Shown one piece after another: positions 57,333 through 64,000 of a stretch of 64,000 nt of DNA. Below the pieces are notes generated by a model. That model was not told the origin of the DNA, made no database searches, and saw only the letters and a program-made list of their open reading frames with translations. The stretch's first letter is position 1, and the number at the start of each line of letters is the position of its first letter. The DNA is from PKWO01 sp036384915 (lineage in GTDB: Bacteria; Pseudomonadota; Gammaproteobacteria; Burkholderiales; Burkholderiaceae_D), in NCBI GenBank assembly GCA_036384915.1, contig DASVLJ010000044.1:62001-126000 (forward strand), given 5' to 3'. The position numbers were made by a program, and so were the translations under genes.

Positions 57333-58328
57333 ATGAATACTGCTGAGGCGAAGAAGGTCCTCGAAACCGCATTGCTGTGTGCGCATGAGCCGTTGACCAT
57401 CAACGCGATGAAAAAGCTCTATAGCGATGAAGCCGGCGACGAGCAAGATTCTCCTGTGGGCGCCGATACGATCAAGAGCATGCTCGAAGAGTTGCGCCAC
57501 GACTGGGCCGACAAAGGCATCGAAGTGGTCAGCCTGTCGACCGGCTGGCGTTTCCAGAGCCGCCCTGAGATGAAGAAGTATCTCGAGCGCCTGAACCCGG
57601 AAAAGCCGCCCAAGTACACGCGCGCCACGCTGGAAACCCTCGCCATCATCGCCTACCGCCAGCCGGTGACGCGCGGCGACATCGAGGAAATCCGCGGCGT
57701 GACGGTGAATTCGCAGACCATCAAGCTGTTGGAAGACCGCAACTGGATCGAAGCCGTCGGCCACCGCGACGTGCCGGGCCGTCCGGCGCTGTTTGCGACG
57801 ACCAAGCAATTCCTGGATGACCTTGGCCTGTCGGCATTGGACCAATTGCCGCCCTTGCAGCAAGTGACCAAGGACGGCACGCCGGCCGAGGCGCTGTTGC
57901 GGGCGTTGGCGGCGGAGCTGGCTGGCGACGAGCAGGGGGCGATGGATTTTGCCGGGCAGGCTGCGGAAGGGGCAAGTGCCGAAGCGGCTGCGGCGGAGGG
58001 CGAGAGCCCCGCCGAGGATGCCATGGCGCCTGCGGAAGAGAGCATTGCTGCGGAAGTGGGCGAGGCTGCGGACGAGGCGGTCGCGCAATCGGCGACGGCG
58101 GAGGCGGAAGTCGCCCTTGTCGCCGAAGCGGTTGTGGCCCAAGCCGAGCAAGCGGAACCCGAGCAAGCGGAACCCGAACGAATGGAAAGCGAGTCGGCGG
58201 ATGCCGAGTCGTCTGTCGAGGCGGAAGCGGCAGCGCAAACGCATCACAGTGAAGAACAACCCCAAGCCGAACAAGATCAACCCCCGGCAGCCGTTGCGGC
58301 GCCGGATCAGCAACATAGAAGTGAATGA
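57333..58328 (+). CDS. scpB: chromosome segregation protein ScpB with long acidic tail
   Basis: The first 190 residues are ScpB: EAKKVLETALLCAHEPLTINAMKKLYSDEAG, LSTGWRFQSRPEMKKYLERLNPEKPPKYTRATLETLAIIAYRQPVTRGDIEEIRGVTVNSQTIKLLEDRNWIEAVGHRDVPGRPALFATTKQFLDDLGL. The remaining 140 are Glu/Ala-rich low complexity, as often in Burkholderiales. ScpB binds ScpA and Smc in condensin-like chromosome compaction. scpA is not in the window. The stop overlaps the rluB start. Confidence 0.94.
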   Translation: MNTAEAKKVLETALLCAHEPLTINAMKKLYSDEAGDEQDSPVGADTIKSMLEELRHDWADKGIEVVSLSTGWRFQSRPEMKKYLERLNPEKPPKYTRATLETLAIIAYRQPVTRGDIEEIRGVTVNSQTIKLLEDRNWIEAVGHRDVPGRPALFATTKQFLDDLGLSALDQLPPLQQVTKDGTPAEALLRALAAELAGDEQGAMDFAGQAAEGASAEAAAAEGESPAEDAMAPAEESIAAEVGEAADEAVAQSATAEAEVALVAEAVVAQAEQAEPEQAEPERMESESADAESSVEAEAAAQTHHSEEQPQAEQDQPPAAVAAPDQQHRSE

Positions 58329-59878
58329 TGAACGACTCCAGTTCAGATAAAAACGCCGTCTCTGAAGCGGCCGCCCCCGAAGGCGCAGCAAGCACCGCCC
58401 GTTCGCACGCCGAATCGCATTCCGCAACAGCCGAAGGCGAAGCGCCGGTCAAGTCTCCCAAGCGCGGTGTGCGCGGCCCGCGCACTTTGCGCCGTGCGCG
58501 CAGTGCGCCGCGTGGGCAGGATCAACACGGCGAGAAGCTGGAAAAAGCGGAACAGGCGGACGCTCCCGCCGAAGGCTTGTCGGTCGAGGCCGGTGCTGCC
58601 GGTGAAGTGCCGCCGCCGCGCCGCGAGCGCAAGCCGCGCCCCGAAGGCAAGGGCAAGCAGGCGCATCACGCGCCGGGCGGCAAGCCGGAACATGCCGGTG
58701 CCAAGGGGGGCAAGCAAAAGGGCAAGCCGGCATCCCGGCATGTCGATGCCGATGCGGTGTTCTCCTTCGTCACCTCGGAAGCATTCGATCTCGACAGCGG
58801 CGACACCAAGCATAGCGGCCGCCCCGCGCCGGCCAAGACCGTGCGGCGCGATCTGACCGCCGATGACGACGCGCCCAAGCTGCACAAGGTGCTGGCCGAA
58901 GCCGGCCTCGGTTCGCGGCGCGACATGGAAGAATTGATCATCGCCGGACGTGTTTCGGTCAATGGCGAACCGGCCCACATCGGCCAGCGCATCCTCGCCA
59001 CCGACGTGGTGAAAATCAACGGGAAGCCGATCCAGCGCCGCATCAGCAAGAAGCCGCCGCGCGTCCTGATCTATCACAAGCCGGCCGGCGAAATCGTCAG
59101 CATGGATGACCCGGAAGGCCGTCCCTCGGTGTTCGACCGCCTGCCGGCCATGAAGGCCGGCAAGTGGCTGGCCGTGGGCCGGCTCGACTTCAATACCGAA
59201 GGCCTGCTGCTGTTTACCACCTCGGGCGACCTGGCCAACCGGCTGATGCATCCGCGTTACGGCATCGACCGCGAATATGCCGTGCGTACCCTGGGCGAAC
59301 TCGAAGAGGGCATGCGCCAGAGGCTGCTGGCGGGCGTGGAGCTCGAAGACGGCATGGCGAACTTCTCGCGCATCGCCGACGGCGGCGGCGAGGGCATCAA
59401 CAAGTGGTATCGCGTGATCATCGGCGAAGGCCGCAACCGCGAAGTGCGCCGCATGTTCGAAGCGATCGGCTTGACCGTGTCGCGCCTGATCCGCACGCGC
59501 TACGGCATGTTGACGCTGCCGTCGAACCTGAAGCGCGGCCGCTGGGAAGAAATGGATGAGCATGCCGTGCGCAGCCTGATGGCGGCCTCGGGCCTGGAAA
59601 AGCAGGCCGGCGGCGGGGGTGATAAGGCTCAAGCGCGCAGCGGCAATAGCAAGGGATATGGCCAGCAAGGCAACAAGGCGCAAGGTGGCAAGCAGAGCCA
59701 GGGGCAGGGCCGCAGCCGTCAGCCCGATCCCCTGCAGACGGCATTGGGTTTTCCCGGCATGACCCAGCAGAAACGTGGCCGCGGCGGCCAAGGACAGGGC
59801 CATGGCGGCTTTGGCGGGCGCGGCGGTAACCCGCAGCACGCCATGCAGGGCATGCCCCGCCGTAGGCCCAAGGGTTGA
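58325..59878 (+). CDS. rluB: 23S rRNA pseudouridine synthase RluB, extended
   Basis: The 517-residue protein has a 170-residue basic low-complexity N-terminal extension, an S4 domain (PKLHKVLAEAGLGSRRDMEELIIAGRVSVNGEPAHIGQRI) and an RsuA-type catalytic core with GRLDFNTEGLLLFT (catalytic Asp) and NREVRRMFEAIGLTVSRLIRTRYGMLTLPSNLKRGRWEEM, then a Gln/Gly-rich tail of 110 residues. RluB modifies U2605 of 23S rRNA. It is coupled to scpB. A hairpin (59889-59918) follows. Confidence 0.94.
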   Translation: MMNDSSSDKNAVSEAAAPEGAASTARSHAESHSATAEGEAPVKSPKRGVRGPRTLRRARSAPRGQDQHGEKLEKAEQADAPAEGLSVEAGAAGEVPPPRRERKPRPEGKGKQAHHAPGGKPEHAGAKGGKQKGKPASRHVDADAVFSFVTSEAFDLDSGDTKHSGRPAPAKTVRRDLTADDDAPKLHKVLAEAGLGSRRDMEELIIAGRVSVNGEPAHIGQRILATDVVKINGKPIQRRISKKPPRVLIYHKPAGEIVSMDDPEGRPSVFDRLPAMKAGKWLAVGRLDFNTEGLLLFTTSGDLANRLMHPRYGIDREYAVRTLGELEEGMRQRLLAGVELEDGMANFSRIADGGGEGINKWYRVIIGEGRNREVRRMFEAIGLTVSRLIRTRYGMLTLPSNLKRGRWEEMDEHAVRSLMAASGLEKQAGGGGDKAQARSGNSKGYGQQGNKAQGGKQSQGQGRSRQPDPLQTALGFPGMTQQKRGRGGQGQGHGGFGGRGGNPQHAMQGMPRRRPKG

Positions 59879-59888
59879 GCTGCATTGC

Positions 59889-59918
59889 CTGATTTGTTAG
59901 ATTTTTGACACAAATCAG
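59889..59918 (+). terminator. possible terminator hairpin after rluB
   Basis: CTGATTTGT (59889-59897) pairs perfectly with ACAAATCAG (59910-59918), 12-base loop. No T run follows, so termination would be weak or Rho-assisted; it may instead stabilise the 3' end. Confidence 0.5.
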
Positions 59919-60012
59919 ACCCTGGTGTCCGCCGTATTGATGGATTATCGAGTGGGAGACGCGGATTTCGTCGTTTTCGCGCGTTTTCCCCGCTTGTTAT
60001 GCCGCAATGCGG

Positions 60013-60041
60013 TTGTTTTCGAGGTTGTAATCGGTTACAAT
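60013..60041 (+). promoter_or_regulatory. promoter of rimP leader
   Basis: TTGTTT (60013-60018) and TACAAT (60036-60041) lie 17 bases apart; the start would be near 60048, about 200 bases before rimP. Confidence 0.5.
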
Positions 60042-60047
60042 TTTGTA

Positions 60048-60219
60048 GTTAACAAGTCTGTCGCAGTGCAAAGGTTTTTTCAGGGAAGGGAAACCTTTGG
60101 GGCGTTGCGAATGGGTTGCCCGGTCCGGGCCGATCCGCGCAGCTGCTCTTTCGAGAGGCGAGTCGTCTCTGTTTAGCGGCAGCAAACTAAAAGATGGGCA
60201 TGCGCCCATTTTTTTTTTG
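60048..60219 (+). ncRNA. structured leader RNA of rimP-nusA-infB ending in intrinsic terminator
   Basis: After the promoter candidate, about 170 bases fold into several hairpins: AAAGGTTT with AAACCTTT (60069-60098 region), GCCCGG/CCGGGC near 60118-60132, GCTGC … GCAGC (about 60141-60184) enclosing AGAG/CTCT pairs, and last ATGGGC-ATGC-GCCCAT (60194-60209) followed by ten T. The final hairpin is a strong terminator placed 30 bases before rimP, so it is either an attenuator (NusA-type autoregulation is known for the E. coli operon) or the end of a separate small RNA. Confidence 0.5.
60194..60219 (+). terminator. intrinsic terminator just before rimP
   Basis: ATGGGC (60194-60199) and GCCCAT (60204-60209) form a six-base-pair stem around ATGC, followed by about ten T. 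Strong by shape. Confidence 0.85.
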
Positions 60220-60248
60220 TTGTTCAGCTTGTTGAGCTGATTTATTGA

Positions 60249-60749
60249 ATGGAATTGAGGCAGGTTTTGCTGTTACGCGATTTGATTGAAAAGACGGTCG
60301 AGGGCATGGGCTACGAATTGCTCGATTTCGAGCAGGCGGGCCGCGGCCTCGTGCGCGTGTTCATCGATCACGCCTGGCAGGGCGAAGAGACCGAAGCCAT
60401 CACGGTGGACGATTGCGAGAAGGTCACGCATCAGTTGCTGCACGTGCTGACGGTGGAAAACGCCAATTACGAACGCCTGGAAGTGTCGTCCCCGGGGCTC
60501 GACCGTCCGCTCAAGAAGCTGGTGCATTACCAGCGTTTCGCCGGCAGCGAAGTGCAGATCAAGCTGCGCGTGCCCATGGGCTCGGCGCACCGCAAGTCGT
60601 TCCAGGGCGTGCTGCAGGCGCCCGAAGGCGACAAGCTGAAACTGGAATTTGAAACTAACGAAGGGCCGGCTGTGCTGGAATTTACGCTGGCCGATGTGGA
60701 TAAGGCACGCCTGGTGCCGCAAGTGGACTTTAGGAGCCGCAAAGCATGA
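60249..60749 (+). CDS. rimP: ribosome maturation factor RimP
   Basis: The 166-residue protein has DLIEKTVEGMGYELLDFEQAGRGLVRVFIDH, DDCEKVTHQLLHVLTVENANYERLEVSSPGLDRPLKKLVHYQRFAGSEVQIKLR, the RimP signature. It assists 30S maturation. The ATG at 60249 has weak ribosome binding; a TTG at 60267 with AGGCAGG upstream is an alternative that gives 160 residues. The stop overlaps the nusA start. The leader with a terminator lies just upstream. Confidence 0.92.
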   Translation: MELRQVLLLRDLIEKTVEGMGYELLDFEQAGRGLVRVFIDHAWQGEETEAITVDDCEKVTHQLLHVLTVENANYERLEVSSPGLDRPLKKLVHYQRFAGSEVQIKLRVPMGSAHRKSFQGVLQAPEGDKLKLEFETNEGPAVLEFTLADVDKARLVPQVDFRSRKA

Positions 60750-62305
60750 GTCGCGAAGTATTGTTGTTGGTCGACGCGTTGGCACGCGAAAAAAACGTCG
60801 ATAAGGAAATCGTCTTCGGAGCGCTCGAGCACGCGCTGGCCCAGGCGACCAAGAAGCGCTACGAGGGCGAGGTCGACATTCGCGTCTCGATCGACCGCGA
60901 AAGCGGCGAATTCGAATCGTTCCGCCGCTGGCACGTCGTGCCCGACGAAGCCGGCCTGCAATTGCCCGACCAGGAAGTGCTGCTGTTCGAAGCTAAAGAA
61001 CAGATCGGCGACATCGAAGTGGACGACTATATCGAAGAGCCGATCGAATCTGTCGATTTCGGCCGCCGCTTCGCGCAAGACACCAAGCAAGTCGTGCTGC
61101 AGCGCATCCGCGATGCCGAGCGCGAACAGATTCTGGCCGACTTCCTCGAGCGCGGCGACTCGCTCGTCACCGGCACCATCAAGCGCATGGAGCGCGGCGA
61201 TGCCATCGTGGAATCGGGCAAGATCGAGGCGCGCCTGCCGCGCGACCAGATGATCCCGAAGGAAAACCTGCGCATCGGCGACCGTGTGCGCGCCTTCATC
61301 CTGCGCATCGACCGCAATGCGCGCGGCCCGCAGGTGATCCTGTCTCGCACCGCGCCCGAATTCATCATGAAGCTGTTCGAGCTCGAAGTGCCGGAAATCG
61401 AGCAGGGCCTGCTGATCATCAAGTCCGCCGCGCGCGACCCCGGCGTGCGCGCCAAGATCGCCGTGTTCACTGCCGACAAGCGCATCGATCCGATCGGCAC
61501 CTGTGTCGGCATGCGCGGCTCGCGCGTGCAGGCCGTGACCGGCGAATTGGGCGGCGAGCGTGTGGATATCGTGCTGTGGTCGGAAGACCCGGCGCAATTC
61601 GTCATCGGCGCCTTGGCCCCGGCTAACGTTTCGTCGATCGTGGTCGACGAAGAGAAGCATGCGATGGACGTGGTGGTGGACGAAGAAAACCTGGCGGTGG
61701 CCATCGGCCGCGGCGGCCAGAACGTGCGTCTGGCTTCGGAACTGACCTCGTGGCAGATCAATATCATGACGGCCGAGGAATCGGCCGACAAGTCTGCGGT
61801 GGAAACCGCCGCGATCCGCACCCTGTTCATGGAAAAGCTCGATGTCGACCAGGAAGTGGCCGACATCCTGATCGAGGAAGGCTTTGCCACGCTGGAAGAA
61901 ATCGCCTACGTGCCGCTGTCGGAAATGCTCGAGATCGAAGCCTTCGACGAAGATACCGTCAACGAGCTGCGCAGCCGTGCGCGCGACGCGCTCGTGACCG
62001 AAGCCATCGCCTCGGAAGAGGGCCTGGAAGGCATGGAAGACGCGCTGGCTAATCTCGACGGCATGGACCGCGTGACCGCCGGCAAGCTCGGTCTGGCCGG
62101 CATCAAGACGCTGGAAGGCTTTGCCGGTTTGGCGTACGACGAATTCGGCGCCATCCTGGCCTTGTCGGCCGAGCGTGCCCGCTCGCTCATCAAGGACGAG
62201 TTTGCCGATGTTACCGATGATGAAATGAAGTTGATCGATGCCAAGTACGACGATCATGCCAAGGCGCTGCATGCCAAGGCCTGGGCCGGCATGGAAACCA
62301 AGTAA
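60746..62305 (+). CDS. nusA: transcription termination/antitermination protein NusA
   Basis: The 519-residue protein has the NusA N-terminal domain (EVLLLVDALAREKNVDKEIVFGALEHALAQATKKRY), S1 (LVTGTIKRMERGDAIVESGKIEARLPRDQMIP), two KH domains (RIDPIGTCVGMRGSRVQAVTGELGGERVDIVLWSEDP; VAIGRGGQNVRLASEL) and C-terminal acidic repeats (GLEGMEDALANLDGMDRVTAGKLGLAGIKTLEGFAG). It binds RNA polymerase and can repress its own operon through leader termination. ATGA overlap with rimP. Confidence 0.97.
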   Translation: MSREVLLLVDALAREKNVDKEIVFGALEHALAQATKKRYEGEVDIRVSIDRESGEFESFRRWHVVPDEAGLQLPDQEVLLFEAKEQIGDIEVDDYIEEPIESVDFGRRFAQDTKQVVLQRIRDAEREQILADFLERGDSLVTGTIKRMERGDAIVESGKIEARLPRDQMIPKENLRIGDRVRAFILRIDRNARGPQVILSRTAPEFIMKLFELEVPEIEQGLLIIKSAARDPGVRAKIAVFTADKRIDPIGTCVGMRGSRVQAVTGELGGERVDIVLWSEDPAQFVIGALAPANVSSIVVDEEKHAMDVVVDEENLAVAIGRGGQNVRLASELTSWQINIMTAEESADKSAVETAAIRTLFMEKLDVDQEVADILIEEGFATLEEIAYVPLSEMLEIEAFDEDTVNELRSRARDALVTEAIASEEGLEGMEDALANLDGMDRVTAGKLGLAGIKTLEGFAGLAYDEFGAILALSAERARSLIKDEFADVTDDEMKLIDAKYDDHAKALHAKAWAGMETK

Positions 62306-62366
62306 GGCGCGGCCGATAGCAAAGAACCTGTCGATTTATACCGCGTCATATAGAAAAGAGGATTGA

Positions 62367-64000
62367 ATGGCGAGTAACAATGTAGAGCAATTTGCCACCG
62401 AGCTGAAGATGCCGGCAGAAGTGCTGCTGACCCAGCTGCGCGCGGCCGGTGTCGAGAAGAGCTCGACCGCCGATGCCTTGTCCAAGGACGACAAGGACAA
62501 GTTGCTTGGACATCTCCGCCGCGCCCATGGCGCCGCGCCCGAAGGCGAGAAGAAAAAGATCACGCTGACGCGCAAGGAAACGACGGAAATCAAGCAGGCC
62601 GACGCTACCGGCAAGTCGCGCACGATCCAGGTGGAAGTGAAGAAGAAGCGCACTTTCGTGCGCCGCGACGAGAGCGCGCCCGAGGAAGCCCCGGCGCCGC
62701 AAGCGCCCGCCGCTCCGGCTGCGCCCGTCATCGACGAGGCCGAACAGGCCCGCCGCGCCGAGGAAGCGCGCCGCCAGGCTGAACTGATCGCGCGCCAGGA
62801 AGCCGATCTGCGCGAAAAGCAGGAACGCCTGGCCAAGCTCGAAGCCGAGAAGGAAGCGCAGGCCCAGGCCCAGAAGAAGGCCGAGGAGGAAGCGCAACAG
62901 GCCGCCGCCGAGGAAGCCGCAGCCAAGGTCGATGAATCGGCGCTGGAAGAGCAGAAGCGTCACGAAGCCGAAGAAGCCAAGAAGAAGGCTGCCCAGGCGG
63001 CCAAGGATGCGGCCAAGGAAGCTGCCGAGCGCGCTGCCGCCGCCGAACGCGCCCGCAAGGCTGTGGCCGACGAAGTGGCCCAGATCAAGGCCATGATGAA
63101 TGCGCCGCGCAAGGTGATGAAGGCGCCCGAACCGGCGCCGGCACCCGCACCGGCCAAGGCGGCCGAAGGCACCTTGCACAAGCCGGCAGACAAGAAACCC
63201 GGCGAAAAGAAGGACGACAAGAAACCGGCCACGACCGACAAGAAATCGATCAAGTCGGCCAACGTGTCGTCGACCTGGCAGGATGATGCCAAGAAGCGCC
63301 CGGGCGGCTTGAAGACGCGCGGTGCCGGCACTCCCTCCGGAGCGCGTGACGGCGGCTGGCGTGCCGGACCCAAGGGCCGGCGCCATGGCGGCGATGACTC
63401 CCAGCGCGAATCGAATTTCCAGGTGCCGACGGAAGCCGTGATCAAGGAAGTGCACGTGCCCGAAACCATCACCGTGGCCGATCTGGCGCACGGCATGTCG
63501 GTCAAGGCATCCGAAGTCATCAAGCAGATGATGAAGCTGGGCCAGATGGTCACCATCAACCAGGTGCTGGACCAGGAAACGGCCATGATTCTGGTCGAGG
63601 AAATGGGCCACAAGGCGTTTGCCGCCAAGCTGGACGATCCGGAAGCCATGCTGACCGACGTCGACGGCCATGCCGATGCCCCGATGTTGCCGCGCGCGCC
63701 TGTCGTGACGGTGATGGGCCACGTCGACCACGGCAAGACCTCCTTGCTGGACTATATCCGCCGCGCCAAGGTGGCATCGGGCGAAGCGGGCGGCATTACG
63801 CAGCATATCGGCGCCTATCACGTCGAAACGCCGCGCGGCATGATCACCTTCCTCGACACCCCGGGACACGAGGCGTTTACCGCCATGCGCGCCCGCGGTG
63901 CCAAGGCGACCGACATCGTCATCCTGGTGGTGGCGGCCGACGACGGTGTGATGCCGCAGACGCGCGAAGCGATTGCGCACGCCAAGGCGGCCGGCGTGCC
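62367..64000 (+). CDS. infB: translation initiation factor IF-2, C-terminus cut by window edge
   Basis: 544 codons are present before the window ends. An N-terminal domain (SNNVEQFATELKMPAEVLLTQLRAAGVEKSSTADALSKDDKDKLLGHLRRAHG), a long Ala/Glu/Lys coiled linker (about 100-330), another N-domain part (VIKEVHVPETITVADLAHGMSVKASEVIKQMMKLGQMVTINQVLDQETA) and the GTPase start are seen: G1 GHVDHGKTS, G3 DTPGHEAFTAMRARGA, AADDGVMPQT. GAGGA precedes the ATG. It is the third gene of the rimP-nusA-infB operon. Confidence 0.96.
   Translation, partial: MASNNVEQFATELKMPAEVLLTQLRAAGVEKSSTADALSKDDKDKLLGHLRRAHGAAPEGEKKKITLTRKETTEIKQADATGKSRTIQVEVKKKRTFVRRDESAPEEAPAPQAPAAPAAPVIDEAEQARRAEEARRQAELIARQEADLREKQERLAKLEAEKEAQAQAQKKAEEEAQQAAAEEAAAKVDESALEEQKRHEAEEAKKKAAQAAKDAAKEAAERAAAAERARKAVADEVAQIKAMMNAPRKVMKAPEPAPAPAPAKAAEGTLHKPADKKPGEKKDDKKPATTDKKSIKSANVSSTWQDDAKKRPGGLKTRGAGTPSGARDGGWRAGPKGRRHGGDDSQRESNFQVPTEAVIKEVHVPETITVADLAHGMSVKASEVIKQMMKLGQMVTINQVLDQETAMILVEEMGHKAFAAKLDDPEAMLTDVDGHADAPMLPRAPVVTVMGHVDHGKTSLLDYIRRAKVASGEAGGITQHIGAYHVETPRGMITFLDTPGHEAFTAMRARGAKATDIVILVVAADDGVMPQTREAIAHAKAAGV

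Noticed and set aside
60048..60219. The rimP leader as 6S RNA
   Set aside because: Its ends do not form the long closing stem with a central bubble expected of 6S RNA, and it ends right before rimP.
60527..62272. A 581-codon minus-strand frame across nusA
   Set aside because: Antisense to nusA with its full domain set; composition typical of a shadow frame.
62346..63980. A 544-codon minus-strand frame across infB
   Set aside because: Antisense to the low-complexity part of infB; Gly/Leu/Arg/His-rich without motif.

Overview
This is a GC-rich, gene-dense stretch of chromosome that fits a betaproteobacterium of the order Burkholderiales, most like Oxalobacteraceae (Massilia, Janthinobacterium or Herbaspirillum type). 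The evidence is the gene order scpB-rluB-rimP-nusA-infB, a stand-alone 85-residue IF-1, the pairing of Aat with Bpt, adjacent rpmB-rpmG, slpA next to ispH, and divergent murJ and rpsT. This placement is inferred from gene content, not from a database search.

Layout. 1-9.7 kb: start of a MoxR-type ATPase; a five-gene minus-strand operon (membrane protein, DCC thiol protein, desaturase, methyltransferase, glycosyltransferase) that looks like membrane-lipid modification; divergent from it, a histidine kinase and a sigma-54 response regulator. 9.7-12.3 kb: small accessory genes (a decayed LysR end, a SnoaL-like protein, a SUKH protein, a DUF6348-like protein) and rpmB-rpmG. 12.5-17.5 kb: ECF sigma factor, membrane anti-sigma-like protein and a large secreted VIT/vWA/TPR/DUF2135 protein. 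17.5-24.2 kb: radC, slpA, ispH and livHMGF, the last preceded by a likely leader-peptide attenuator. 24.3-28.6 kb: binding protein, FAH hydrolase, maleylacetoacetate isomerase-like GST, lipoprotein, and a small 'graveyard' with a frameshifted gene and a dead REP-associated transposase between inverted REP units. 28.6-36.3 kb: tRNA-Arg, uup, sirB1-like gene, TPR-glycosyltransferase, murJ, rpsT. 36.4-43 kb: DUF4214 lipoprotein, DUF192 protein, two paralogous Lys/Ala/Ser-rich secreted proteins, rluE, icd, an ankyrin protein, csp. 43.4-49.1 kb: clpS-clpA, a lower-GC DUF4062 gene, an N-acetyltransferase, infA, a second csp. 49.4-53.6 kb: an unrecognised two-gene unit and a TetR-controlled SDR/isomerase pair. 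53.7-64 kb: pyrD, bpt, aat, a Nudix hydrolase, initiator tRNA, scpB-rluB, then rimP-nusA-infB behind a structured leader ending in an intrinsic terminator; infB runs off the window.

Connections. ClpS, ClpA, Aat and Bpt together make up most of a bacterial N-degron pathway. Several REP-like units carry a 5' GTAG foot and a GCG(A/C)AGCG-like loop but differ in stem sequence; the RAYT that may have spread one group lies in the window and carries two nonsense codons. Two operons (liv and rimP-nusA-infB) have a terminator between the likely transcription start and the first structural gene, suggesting control by premature termination. No CRISPR array, prophage or rRNA gene was seen.
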